A DNA stretch of 64,000 nucleotides from Chiua virens (Eukaryota; Basidiomycota; Agaricomycetes; Boletales; Boletaceae). This document shows, piece after piece, positions 1 to 10,457 of the stretch. Where the stretch lies: assembly GCA_019787685.1 (NCBI GenBank), contig JAHNUO010000003.1:1488001-1552000 (forward strand), given 5' to 3'. The number at the start of each line of letters is the position of its first letter. The stretch's first letter is position 1. The position numbers and the translations under genes are program-made. Below the pieces are notes generated by a model. The model did no database searches, had not been told where the DNA came from, and was given only the letters and a program-made list of their open reading frames with translations.

Positions 1-342
1 GACCGTATACGGAGGGAGCTCGCAGATACGAAGCAGGTTCGTACAAGTATTGTTGTCTGAGTGCTCGTGTTCAATGTCTTTGATCGACAACAGACATTGC
101 TTGTGTGCACGCGTGAACGCGACGCGTTGGTCGCATCAAACGACGGTCTGCGCCACGAAATTGAACTTTACAGGTCATCGATGGTGCCAATGGAGACTAA
201 ACCACGGTCGCAATTTATACGGGTTTCCCGTCCACCTCTGACCAACCAGAGCCTGAACGCGCCCTCTCAGAATCCCACCGAGAAGACGATTATGGAGCAT
301 CTACCCGGACCTGGAGATATGACTGTGGATGAACTAATGTGA
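1..342 (+). CDS. C-terminal end of a coiled-coil protein (5' truncated by window)
   Basis: Coding sequence enters from the left edge (exon 1-36), skips a 57-bp intron (37-93, GTTCGT...CAG) and ends at TGA/stop near 342. The visible tail is about 94 residues. It starts with a charged heptad-like stretch (RELADTK, RERDALVASNDGLRHEIELY) that looks like the end of a coiled coil, followed by a proline/serine/asparagine-rich tail ending DMTVDELM. No catalytic motif is visible. The family cannot be named from this fragment; a transcription factor with a C-terminal coiled coil is one possibility, without direct support. Confidence 0.5.
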
Positions 343-687
343 TATATTCGTGTATATATGCTTTATTTATGCTGCCTACCTTGCAATGACACCGACACGT
401 CTAATCCATTAGCAGGAGCTGCCTATCATTACTCGACATGTGAACTATGTTACAGTGTCCTCTTAAAGTGTCTCATGCGAAAAAGAGATAACTAGAAAAG
501 CGATAACCGATGCATCTCGTGATTTTCAGAGTAACTCTCATAAAACTTCCAAGGTTCGTCGTCCTCCCTCAACTCATGAACGCGTGTATACCGACTCTTA
601 CGTTCTTCTCGTTTTCGCCACCAGAAACTGCAACAAAAATATTACCCACGCACATCAGCCTAAGAACCATCACAACTGGTAAATCAC
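343..687. other. Intergenic spacer between two convergent genes
   Basis: About 345 bp of AT-richer sequence between the end of the coiled-coil gene (+) and the end of the lysophospholipase gene (-). Only short, low-quality open frames occur on either strand. It should hold both 3' untranslated regions; I see no RNA gene or repeat. Confidence 0.5.
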
Positions 688-3006
688 TCACATAAACGCG
701 ATCCCGGCGCTGATCAACACCACCACGCTGATCACGCCACCAATGATCGCACCCTTCTCCCGATCCAAAAAATCCTCCACCTTGTTCAACCCTCCCGGAT
801 CCGGATCCAAGTACACCTTGTCCCGGCCCGGCAACGCGCTCGCACTCGGCGGGTCATTCGGGTCATAGCAATACTGCACAAAGCACCCCGTGCAAAAGCC
901 GGATCGAGGCGGTGGGGGTGTGAGCTTGAGCCGGGCGCGGTCAAGCGCGGCGCATTGCAGGCATCTTCCCCAGTTGGGGTCGGGCGCGGTGGTGTTGGGC
1001 ACAAAGCCGTCAAGGGTGTTTTGGAAGGCTTGATTGATAAAAACGGCGGTGGAAAGAGGGGTATAGTGAAATTGAAAGTCCCCGGTGCTGGATGGCGCGT
1101 GAGCGTGGGCGGCGGTGAGTGGAAGAGAAAACTTACTTGGTCGCGGGAGCGCTTCCATCCAGTGGGGGTGAATTAGGGATGTAGATGACCAACGGGTATT
1201 CTGGAGGAGTCTGACTCGGGTTACACCCGAAGAATGTCGGTCTTTCGTTGACTCCCATGTTGACAAAGTCCTGAGCCGACGAAGGAATAGGAGGAAATGC
1301 CTGATGAGATGAAGAGAGATAGGAAGAGATCCGCTGCGAAGTGGTCAGAAGTGACGTGCCACTGTCATAAATTAGTCAAAATGTTCCTTGGTGCAATACG
1401 AGGGGACTGACTTGGGCCATCGGTTAGAGTCATCCGCACTTGCGTCCACGGCGACAACAATATCGAGTGCTCTTGCTTTGGTGAACAGAGACCCAAGGGG
1501 TACTTGCTCCAAGTTGGAACCACCATCCACCAGTGAGAGCCATTGTGAGGACGAATCCTGGAACATGGTAGGATTGATGCCTTGGAACGCCTAGTACGGT
1601 GTAAGGTACGGTTCCTGACCAGCGAATAAAACGGCCCTTACATTCGGCCAATTGGCAACATTAAGAGAACGTGATTGTACCTTGGATGAGAGTTGGTCAT
1701 AAAGGAACTGCATTCCGGCAATGTCCCCATTCTGGTCGTTGAAACCCGTGAAATTGCCATTCGGCCCGTTAATAGTCTACGCGAGAAAAAGATGAGCATG
1801 CACGGCAATATCAGAGAGGAAATAATATACGTTGAAGATGCTCGCACTTGTACCCATCACAAAGCCCACTTGGTCGAATCCCGTCATGCACGTAGAAACG
1901 AGCCCGTTCACTATATGCGTGCCGGATTCAGCCATCGAAACCATAGCAGATAGGCTTGGATCCCAGGACCCAAATTCGAGCGGTGTAAACTGCGACCATC
2001 AGCCAATGAGATAAACAAGCAGGTTTTAAAAACTTGCCTCGTAGACCACTGAATCGGAGGACACGGCAGACATTGGATTAGATCCCGGGGGTAATGAATC
2101 TGCGGCTATGATGGGAAATGGCATCGATTGGTTGGTATAAGAAGATAAGAGCGGTATTTGCGACCAGAGCTGCCCTGCGCCATGGCCGGTATCATTAGTA
2201 TAGAAATTGCCACTGGTCGTCTGATTCAGAAAATGGTACGAAAGTACTCGTCCCCACAAGTCTGTGAGGCTGGTATCTCTGTAGGACAGCATTTACAGTG
2301 GGACTTGAAGAGGATTGGTGAACGTACATTGATGCATTAGCTTTGGCCTCGACGCTTGCAAGGATGCTACACCAATACTCTTGGTTACGTTTGTCACTGG
2401 TATCGATACTATTCGGCGCAATGAGATCCAAGTCCAACATCCACCCTGACAGACTTGCGCCGTCACCGTACACCAGCGTAGACGGGTTCGGCCAGTCATT
2501 CAACATCAACGACGCCGTGAGCCATGATCCACCTGCGCGACTTTTGGTCAAAGGATTGCATAGTACAATAGAGGTGATGTACCTGACGAGCCAGCGAGAT
2601 ATGAGGCCACTTGGAGTAGTCCGCCTGTGCCTGAATGTTTTGCGGTAGCATTTCTGGCATCCAGTGCAGAAAAAGCCCCGGCTCCGAATTGCGCCGCACG
2701 ATAACCCTGGCCACCGAGTGCGATTCCTATCCTGGGCAAGGAGGACTCGTTGAGGGGGAAAGAAAAATTGTAGCCAACGAAGGATCCGTCCCCGACCCAG
2801 TCTGACCACGCGTTGGGGATGACGTTTGCTCCTCTTGCGGCAATGTACGACTCTTCTTGTGGATTCAACGCCTGGGTTTGTGGTGTGAAACTGCGCACGG
2901 CACTACCAGATATTTTCGGGCAGGGTGCATTGATGGTGGGGGCATAGTCAGTGATTTTGGCAGCGACGACAGACAAGTAGGATGCAAGAAGAAAAGAAAC
3001 AACCAT
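688..3006 (-). CDS. Secreted lysophospholipase (phospholipase B, fungal PLA2-like family)
   Basis: Hydrolyses fatty acyl chains from (lyso)phospholipids at or outside the cell surface. Start at 3006 gives a signal peptide (MVVSFLLASYLSVVAA). Exon 1 ends inside the nucleophile motif: splicing out 2533-2582 joins YLAGSS to GGSWLTA, restoring the G-x-S-G-G-S-W serine motif near residue 140. Later exons carry VDGG near 1530 (family catalytic Asp) and GVNERPTFFGCN. A conserved Cys-rich block (RCLQCAALDRARL, SGFCTGCFVQYCYDP) precedes a C-terminal hydrophobic tail (GAIIGGVISVVVLISAG), so it may be GPI- or membrane-anchored. At least six introns; the one at 1990-2037 begins GCAAGT instead of GT. Reading frame is intact throughout. 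Total length is roughly 600 residues, normal for the family. Confidence 0.92.
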
Positions 3007-3684
3007 TGAGCACGAGCCAGCATTATTGTCGAGTGATGGATTGTTTTCAACGGTTGCGGTGCATCAGCGTTGATCAAGCTTGGCCGCGGCTGTGTCTCGT
3101 ATGCGACGTTCCGCACGTCCGTATCATCAATCATTTACGTGAATACAGACATGATATAGCGTCCAGCAGTGTTCGGCACGTATACATGGTAAATATCTGA
3201 TAGATCGGAGACTCCATCGTAAGAGCAGGAATGAGTGTTCCGGACGAACCGGAGGCCCGTCTCTCAGGGGTGGTACTACGACGGGATGCAAGTAATATAC
3301 CGGAACGCGCTGGGGATCACGACCCAGCGCGTTCTCGTCGCCGGTATGGTACAAGTTCAAGTTTTGTAGACGTGTCTCGAGGAGGGGATGACAAAGCTTG
3401 TGGTTACATAAAACGTTCCATCTGCTGCTCTTGTCAGCATTTCCAGCTCTTCATCTCCCCTCACCACCACAGTCTACACACAGGAACGTGCTTCAAGCAA
3501 CAAGACAAAAGACATCCATTCATGAACGAACGAGACGTGTCCATTGACAACACTGCTGAATATGTTGCACTCACTACTGGGCGAAAACTATGGGTGCGTG
3601 GTTATTGTCGAGCTACTACTAGGAAGTGAACGAATACAAGCGAATAGATGTTGAAACAGAGGCGGGTCGAAACGCTGCGTTGTA
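3007..3684. other. Intergenic spacer, promoter side of lysophospholipase
   Basis: About 680 bp between the lysophospholipase start and the end of the bZIP gene. It should contain the lysophospholipase promoter and bZIP 3' UTR. Open frames here lack motifs and I do not call them. The one notable element is a perfect hairpin at 3303-3334 (separate entry). Confidence 0.5.
3303..3334. repeat. Perfect 12-bp inverted repeat with 8-nt loop
   Basis: GAACGCGCTGGG (3303-3314) and CCCAGCGCGTTC (3323-3334) are exact reverse complements separated by GATCACGA. The stem is GC-rich and lies about 300 bp upstream of the lysophospholipase start. It could be a binding site for a dimeric regulator or a structural hairpin; sequence alone does not decide. 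Confidence 0.75.
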
Positions 3685-4511
3685 CTAGGACTGCTCTCTG
3701 GGCGTAGGCGTATCCACCTTTTCCCTTTCTGGTCTGGTATCCTGAGCTGGTTGCTGTGGCGGCGGCGGTGGACCGGCTAACATTTGGCCTGATGCGAGCG
3801 AGCCATTTAGCTGTGCCTTGGCTGTTGAGAGCGGCACGAAGAGTAGCATTCTCGATGCGAAGTTGGTCCACGAGAGCCCTGCATTCCTCCCAGCGTCGAT
3901 TTGCTTCATCTGCAGAAGCCAGCGCAGCGTCCAAGAGCTGAGAGCGAGATTCGAGTGCCTTTACCCGCCTGTATCACGAGGTAGGTAACGTCACAGGGCG
4001 CATGCAAGACACGACGTACTGGTCCCTCCGCTCTCTGAAGGCTCTCTGGGCCTTTCTATTTTGCTCGGCACGCTTGCTCTGGCTAAGCTGGCGACCGCCG
4101 GACTTTGGAGACCCCTCTGAGGGGTCGCCGTTCTCACCGGGGAGTTGCTGTTCACCTGGCTGGGGGCAAGGGCGGTGGGTGTGCGTATTCAGGAGGTGCG
4201 TACTGGTACATTGGAGGATGACCCATGCCTGGGGGAATGAGAGCGTGCGGGGGAGGGAGCATCTGACCGAGATGGATGCCAGGGGGGGGTGGGGGTGGGG
4301 GGTGCTGTTGCGGCGGGGGCGGCGGGGGTGCGGGTGCAGATGATGGAGGTGTTTTGCGCTTGCGGGTCTGGCGCGTGGTCGTTGCGGGCTGGGATTGTTG
4401 TGTCGAGGACGTATTGGATGTTTGAGGCTGTGGATCGTCGCGGAGACGCATGACTGGTGTTACGAGTGGGTCCGATGGTTGTTGTTGCTGTTGTTGTTGG
4501 TACTGAAGCAT
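3685..4511 (-). CDS. bZIP transcription factor, YAP-like
   Basis: N-terminal half (from 4511) is low complexity: a glutamine run after MLQY, then basic TRQTRKRK and long proline runs. The DNA-binding region reads SKRAEQNRKAQRAFRERR; the QNRKAQRAFR signature is the YAP/Pap1 type. An intron separates RRDQ from RVKALESRSQLLDAAL, which begins the leucine zipper and runs to IENATLRAALNSQ. The C-terminus is proline-rich and ends PTPREQS at 3685. Two one-base slips must be bridged: one in the C-run at about 4162-4166 between the proline-rich part and the basic region, one at about 3817-3818 after the zipper. Estimated length about 235 residues. Likely nuclear stress-response regulator by family; targets unknown. 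It shares a 147-bp divergent promoter with PHS1. Confidence 0.8.
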
Positions 4512-4658
4512 GACTTTTGGATGTGATCGACTCGCGTTTGGGGAGGGGCGCGAGTATTAGTAAGAAAAAACCTGCCATCCACGACACTTTGTTTATTCTT
4601 GTTTGTATCATCACTTGTGATGACAAATATACTGTCAGCCTATATTACATAATATACA
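4512..4658. promoter_or_regulatory. Compact divergent promoter, bZIP / PHS1
   Basis: Only 147 bp separate the bZIP start codon (-, 4511) from the PHS1 start codon (+, 4659). The segment must contain both 5' untranslated regions and core promoters. It is AT-rich near the PHS1 start. Inferred from gene arrangement only. Confidence 0.5.
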
Positions 4659-5423
4659 ATGTACTTGTTCGCATTCAACGTCGTGTCCGCTCTCGGATGG
4701 GTCGTCGTCCTTGCCGCCACCGTCTCCGGCGTCGTCTTGAGCGACTTTCCAGCTCGCTTCACCGCTGAAAACGCGTTCTCGACGAAGCTTGCTGTCTTGT
4801 TGCTTCGTTATGTACCCCCTACTTGGGACGTTTCTTGGTCGGTGCTCGCCCCCGTCCAGTCTCTCGCCGCTTTCGAGGTCCTCCATGTCCTCCTCGGTCT
4901 CGTCAGGTCTCCCCTCCCAACCACATTCATGCAGGTCTCTTCCCGTTTGATTCCTCATCTGGGCCATCGTCGCCCGCTTTTCTTCCACTCAGCACAACCC
5001 CATTTATACCACAATGGTCTTGGCCTGGTCCCTCACAGAGGTTCCCCGCTACTCCTACTACGCCCTTGGTCTCGTCGGTGTGCAACCCCCCGCTTGGCTC
5101 ACGTGGCTCCGCTACTCCACCTTTTATGTCCTCTACCCTCTTGGCGCCGGCAGTGAGGCTCTGCTCGCCCTCAGCACCTGTCTCAGAGTGGCACAACGGC
5201 CGCTATCTCAACTGGTCTCTCGAGGACTACCTCAAGGCTGCGATGGTCTTGATCTGGATTCCTGGTACATATCATCACGTGACCATATCTCCTCGGCTAA
5301 CTATCGTCCTTAGGCCTCTATGTCATGTATACCCACATGATTCGCACCCGTCGTAAGGCCTTTGGCGCACCGAAGCCACAAAAACTTAGCGCGAAGCCAA
5401 AGGATAGAATAAAAGCGAACTGA
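4659..5423 (+). CDS. PHS1: Very-long-chain (3R)-3-hydroxyacyl-CoA dehydratase (PHS1/HACD/PTPLA family)
   Basis: Third step of the ER fatty-acid elongation cycle, making very-long-chain acyl-CoAs for sphingolipids. Multi-TM protein starting YLFAFNVVSALGWVVVL. Family blocks follow in order: VQSLAAFEVLHVLLGLVRS, QVSSRL, IWAIVARF, AWSLTEVPRYSYYA (region of the catalytic Tyr), WLRYSTFYVLYPLGAGSEALL (region of the catalytic Glu), then AAMVLIWIPG, an intron (donor about 5266), and GLYVMYTHMIRTRR with a lysine-rich ER-type tail. The protein changes frame twice, each time by one extra base: in the CC at 4953-4954 and near 5175-5180. Both sites fall inside conserved blocks with no intron signals, so I read them as sequence errors. 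The N-terminus is slightly short for the family. Confidence 0.88.
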
Positions 5424-5659
5424 TCTCAATTCCTTTATACCATATTCCCGATACGCTTATCCTCATGCCCTGTATCGTCCTCTCTAATGCACCCTTTCCT
5501 CGTTTCTCGTCGGAATTAAAACTCATCTGATCTGCCTAGTCCCACTTGTGTAGGTACGATCGTTTCAGCATGAATTGCAATCCATTGGTCCCTTTCATAA
5601 CTGCCAACCATTTATAACTTGGCTTGCTACCTGCCTGAGTTTCCTATCTCTCTCCTTTG

Positions 5660-7632
5660 ATGATGTTCCTACGCCTGGCGCTTCTCATCCTCTGCTTGAC
5701 TACCAGCTCCCTCAGTACACCAGTACACCTAAGTCGTCACCACCCAAAATATATCAACCGGATATCTCGTACATCCGCGTCCACACGTCCACCATCCCTC
5801 GAGCCTGGTCTAGACAAAAATACCGCAGTACTGTGTATGATTCCTCCATCGTTTCAAGAAATCTGACCCGGCCACATAGCTCACTGCCCAAGCTGCAACC
5901 CTGCGTAAATACCAAAATGCCCCTGCACTGCTGGCAGGTCAAGACACGTCCCTTGGTTATACCATCCCTCCTTCGTTGCAAGACATCTATGACCGCACTT
6001 CTGACCACGCGACCAACATTCTCTTCCTTAAATCCCAACCGAATTCGCTTGCGAACACTTCCCCATACCTCTCTTCCGCGTTTGGCGTAGCCGGCACCAG
6101 AATGCTCCTCACTGCCGCAAATTACTCTGTCACTGATCCACTCACAGACGAAACTGACCAAACCGATGATTACGAATATTATGGCCCCCTGGCTTTTGGG
6201 AGCCAAGGACAAGCGCTGCAGATCGACTTTGACACGGGTTCTGCTGGTGGGTCCTTTCTTGTTTTCAGCAAACGACCCCTTCATCCTGCTTCCTAGACCT
6301 TTGGGTTACCGCTGGCTGCACAGCTTGTGGCTCGCTCTTACAATTTCAGACCACGGGTAGTAATACATATCGTAACACAGCAGAACCATTCTCAGTCACC
6401 TACGTGAGTTTGCTTCGTCTTCGTACCTGCCCGCCCTAAAACGTTGGTTACTCTGCCATAGGGACTGGGCTTCGTGAACGGAACGCTCGCTCGGGACACG
6501 GTCGCGATGGGGCATTTGGTGGTACCCAATCAGACTTTTGGCGTCGTCGATGAAGTCTCGCTCAACTTTGACGAGTCGCCAAGCGATGGGCTTGCCGGCC
6601 TCGCGTTTAGCACGATAGCAAGGTCGCAACAACCGACGTTTTTCGAGAACGTCATGCCACAACTAGACGCGCCTCTGTTCAGTGTCTTCATGACTCGGGC
6701 GCAGGTCCACGGTTCCGAGGTCGGTGAACGCGTTGTCGGATGGATATATTCCTTGGGTTTGACGAATCGTGACCAGATCCTCTTCGGTGGTATTGACGTG
6801 TCCAAGGTCATTGAGGAGGCCGTCACTTGGGTGCAGGTGATCTCCAAGGTGAGACCTGACCTTGAGGTCTATGGTATCTGCCTCCTCCTAACGATGCTTG
6901 CATCTCCAGACTTGGTGGACGGTCAGCATGAGCGGCCTTTGGGTGAATAATACGCTCGTTCATACCGATTTCCTCTTGGCGGTATGTCGACTTGGACGAT
7001 CCCCTTTGCCAGCGGCACTCACTCACCCCAATGCAATAGATCATCGACACGGGCACTTCTTACACCTACGTTCCCTCCACGGTTGCGTCCAATGTCTACG
7101 CACAGGTAAGTCCAGATCCTTGGCCGTCCAACGCGCCAAAACGCTCCATCGCGCGTTCGCAGATCCCTGGGTCCGCGCTAGCCCCCGAATACGGCGCCGG
7201 CTACTACAAATACAAGTGCGATCCCCCAGTCACGGTATCATGGGTGCTCGGATCCGCAACGCTGGCGATGGATTCGCGCGATATGAACCTAGGGACGGTA
7301 CGAAGCAGATCCCACGGGCAGGTCAGTCCTCGAGCACGTCCTTGCTTGCATGTCTCGACGCGGTGCGGTAGGACGTGTATCGGCGCGATCGTCGGTTCGG
7401 ACCAGTTTGAGTTTGCTATTCTCGGTCAGTCCGCCGCTTCTTCGTCGCGGTGGCGTTCTTACCTTGGTGCTATTTCAGGCGTGTCGTTCTTGAAGACGTG
7501 TAAGCGCCTTGGGCTGGCCTACTCTTGTTCTGGTGATGCTTTTTTATCTGACGATGGTGTACAGATGTGACCATCTTTGATTATTCACACGACGGAAGAG
7601 TGGGCTTCGTGAAAAGCATCACTGCGCAATGA
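5660..7632 (+). CDS. Secreted aspartic endopeptidase (pepsin A1 family)
   Basis: Signal peptide MMFLRLALLILCLTTSS begins at 5660. Resolved exons: 5660-5827, 5880-6246, 6297-6403, 6462-6848, then several short ones to the stop at 7630-7632. First active-site motif is FDTGSADLW, built across the 6247-6296 intron; second is IIDTGTSYTYVPS near 7040. Other family blocks: DGLAGLAF, FSVFMTRA, RDQILFGGID, VGSDQFEFAILG and the C-terminal TIFDYSHDGRVGFV. A propeptide-like segment of roughly 150 residues precedes the catalytic unit. Both catalytic Asp are present and the frame is intact, so the enzyme is probably active and exported. Physiological substrate cannot be told from sequence. Confidence 0.9.
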
Positions 7633-7944
7633 AGGTGAACAGGTCGGGGGTCAACCTGTGATGAGGACGGAAGCATTGACCTCGTCTCATGGGGGTAACT
7701 GCGGTCTCACACTTTTCCCATTCGAATCTATCAAGACGCGCTAGGAGTTTCATAGTCTACTTGTTTTGGCCTCACCATATTTCTCATTGCACCCATGAAA
7801 TTCAAAGCTCTTACTCCTGCTTTTCTTTGTGAAACATGTACATAAATGCAACACAGCTAACTGCACACGATACAAAAGAATTAGAACATGACAAATATCT
7901 GTGAGCAAGATACTTTGAAAGCTACGTGATACAGAAAGCATCCA
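7633..7944. other. Convergent 3' spacer, protease / RAD21
   Basis: About 310 bp between two tail-to-tail genes. No credible open frame, RNA gene or repeat is visible. A run of A (8040-8060, T in the RAD21 sense) lies just inside the annotated end of RAD21. Confidence 0.45.
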
Positions 7945-10369
7945 TCAAGATAGGGCTTGTGGAGACAAATCAAGACGTAACAAATTCGAGGCAGAATCTA
8001 TCGTATTAGATAAAATGAAGAACAGAACAAGATGAGCAAAAAAAAGGAAAAAAAAAAAAATCAAGACAGGCCCAGAGATCATCGATGGAGCAGTTGAGCC
8101 ATGTCTCTGGTGTTCCCAAAGCTTGTCCTTTGCCCGAACTTCAATGTTCTCGAAAGGCGCACTTTGAGACAACTTGATACAGTCGCGTGTTCCGAGGACA
8201 AGTAGCTCAAAGAAAAACGCGGATGCTGCTCGCCTCGATGCCTTGTGAGACACCTGCGCAAAGCTTATCGTCTTGTCCTCTTCGTCATCCTCGGGTTGCA
8301 ATTCCCTTCGGATGATCCCAAGGGCTTTCACGGTGTTCCTGCTGTAACCCTTACCCTCGCCCTCGCCAACCGACTCTTGAGCTTGAGAAGACTGCGACGG
8401 CCGGATATCGAACATGGCGATAGCAGAACTGACGTCTGCGTACGTTTCCTCTCCTTCCTCCCCATCCACGGCAGGTGTCGACATTCGGCTTCTCTCTGAG
8501 GGTGCAAGACTTCTTGCACGCTCAGCCCCCACTTCATCGTGTGCGACGGGGAAATCGCCACCAACGTCCATTCGGAAATCATCCATCCCACCACTCACGT
8601 CGCCAAAGTCAAATCCGCCCTCCGGGGCCATGCTGGCACGACCGGCAAGGGCTTCGCTGGCGATGGCAGCGCTCGGCGCAATGCTGGCATCGCGTCTGCC
8701 TTGCTCAACTTCTTCCTCCTCGTGGACTTCTCCTTCGACGCGCGCTTTCTTCCTCCCGCCCTTATCGGGGGATGCTCCCCTCTTCTTGGAGGGTGCCCCA
8801 CCCTGCATGGGGCGCATAAAGAGTTCCGACAACTCAGGGGCCAGCCCAGGAGGGCCAGCACAAAAGAATGTTCCTTCCGGTGTGACTTTGGTCGGCAAAA
8901 AGTGAGCGAGGGGGTCATCGCGTATTTCCAAGAGGCGCATGACCATGGTCGATTGGGGAAGGAAGTGTTGCTCAGCAAGGATATTGCTGATGTCCCGCAC
9001 CACCGGAGCACCCAATCCACGACCTGCCCTAGCACCGGGACCATCAACTAGTTCAATGACAGAGTCGATGATCTGCTTTTTCTCCTTAGGCTTTCGCTTA
9101 GCCTTCATTGCTTCCGGTTCCGGTTCTTGTTCTTCGGGTAGCTCTGGCTGTGCTACCCGAGGGGTAAGAGCGGTGTCAATCGGTGGAGGCGTTACAGGAG
9201 GCTCTGTGAGGGGTGATGCTGGTGCGAAATCAGTATCATGCATCCAAAGGATGAGGGAAAACGTACACATTCGCGAAGGAGAACGCGTTTGGCCAGGGGT
9301 CTTTTCCCGCTCCAACGGTGGTGGGCCATCTCCAAAATCAAGACCAAGGTCCAACTCTCCACCTGCAAATTCTGGACCGAATGACATGTCGACGTCCATC
9401 TCGGTGCCAAATGGGTGTTCAGACGGCTCCCTACTTCTGTAGGAAAACACATCTAGATCCTTGCCTGCCACACGTCCACGGCCCATCATAGCCGAGTCCA
9501 GAGACTCGCGAGCACTCCGGGGTGGTGGGGCCTCCCTTCCCACCTCAACGCTGCCATCAACAACGCTCGACGCATCTCTGACTTCGCTGACCGGACCATC
9601 ACCGAAGTCAAGGCCGAGGTCGAGTTCGCCAAAGTCCTGCGAACCGATGCCATCGGACGGACCGAGATCAAACCCATAACCGGGTTCGTCCAGGTCGAGT
9701 TGGAAATCCTCAGCAGTCTGAAGCGTGATGTCAGCCTGACGTGCAACATGGTGTCCCTGTGGTTCAGCAATGCGATCCTCGAAATCCATGTCCCTGGATA
9801 TATCGTTAGGTTGGTGGTTAGCTAAGCCTAAGGAAACAAACTCACCAGTTGATATCTGGAATAAGGACATCCAAGTCGAGGTGTCCACCTTGAAGTGTGA
9901 TAGCATTGCGGTTGACAGCCAGTTGATCCTCTGTCATGTCGACAACACCCGGTCTGAATGCCTTAGGAGAGTGTTATTAGGGCAGAGTCAGAGTCATAGA
10001 GATACTGACCATCTTGATCTTCAACAAGGCCTCATTGCAATCATCCAAAAGGTACTTGGCCTTTCTGCTATAGATTCGGACGACACCGAGCAAGAGTTGA
10101 CCACTCAGACGGAGGGCCATGACCTCGACTTCCTGACCCATGATAGCATCTGCGAGAGGGGTCAGGTCATTCAAGACGTCGGATGAGGTGGACTTGCCTG
10201 CTGCTTGCTGAATGTCTGTCTGAAGAGTCTGTGTTTTTGAGAGCTTGCGCTCCATGTGTGCGGCGAGCCATACTTTGGCCAAGGGACCGCGACGAGAGAG
10301 GATAGCTTCCTGAGTAAAACTGGAATGAAAGTGAGTGTTGATGTATTTCTATGATGAGTGACATACCAT
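7945..10369 (-). CDS. RAD21: Cohesin kleisin subunit RAD21/SCC1/MCD1
   Basis: Closes the SMC1-SMC3 cohesin ring; cleaved by separase at anaphase. The N-terminal kleisin block reads FYS then [14 protein letters not shown] and [15 protein letters not shown], followed by [17 protein letters not shown] and [13 protein letters not shown]. The first coding exon appears to be the ATG alone (10367-10369), with an intron at 10320-10366. One extra G near 10309-10310 breaks FYS/EAIL and is bridged. The middle is acidic and disordered, with a repeated [12 protein letters not shown]. The C-terminal winged helix that binds SMC1 is clear: [19 protein letters not shown] and [15 protein letters not shown]. 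The frame then runs on through a poly-T stretch to 7945; the true stop may be earlier, around 8060-8090. Meiotic REC8 is less likely because of the canonical SCC1 ends. Confidence 0.93.
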
Positions 10370-10457
10370 ATAAAATCAAGAAATAAGGATAAGATATACA
10401 GCGGTTGTGGCAGAAGGTCAACACGTCTAAGTGGTGGCTGTGTTCAGCGTGGACGTG
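10370..10457. promoter_or_regulatory. Very short divergent promoter, RAD21 / PPR gene
   Basis: 88 bp separate the RAD21 ATG (-) and the first good ATG of the PPR gene (+, 10458). The segment must serve both 5' ends, unless the PPR mRNA starts farther upstream inside RAD21 exon/intron 1. Inferred from arrangement. Confidence 0.45.

Noticed and set aside
3231..3629. 132-codon plus-strand frame in the PLB-bZIP spacer
   Set aside because: No motif, crosses the hairpin, and composition is unlike the coding genes around it.
4953..5180. Programmed ribosomal frameshifting in PHS1
   Set aside because: No slippery site or structure is evident, orthologues do not need it, and similar slips occur in many unrelated genes here.
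8040..8062. A-rich run as a retroelement poly-A tail
   Set aside because: No upstream retroelement coding sequence or target-site duplication; it sits at the 3' end of RAD21.
8414..9442. Long plus-strand frames (163-170 codons) across RAD21
   Set aside because: They are antisense to a strongly conserved kleisin gene and have no motifs; they arise from codon bias in the acidic linker.
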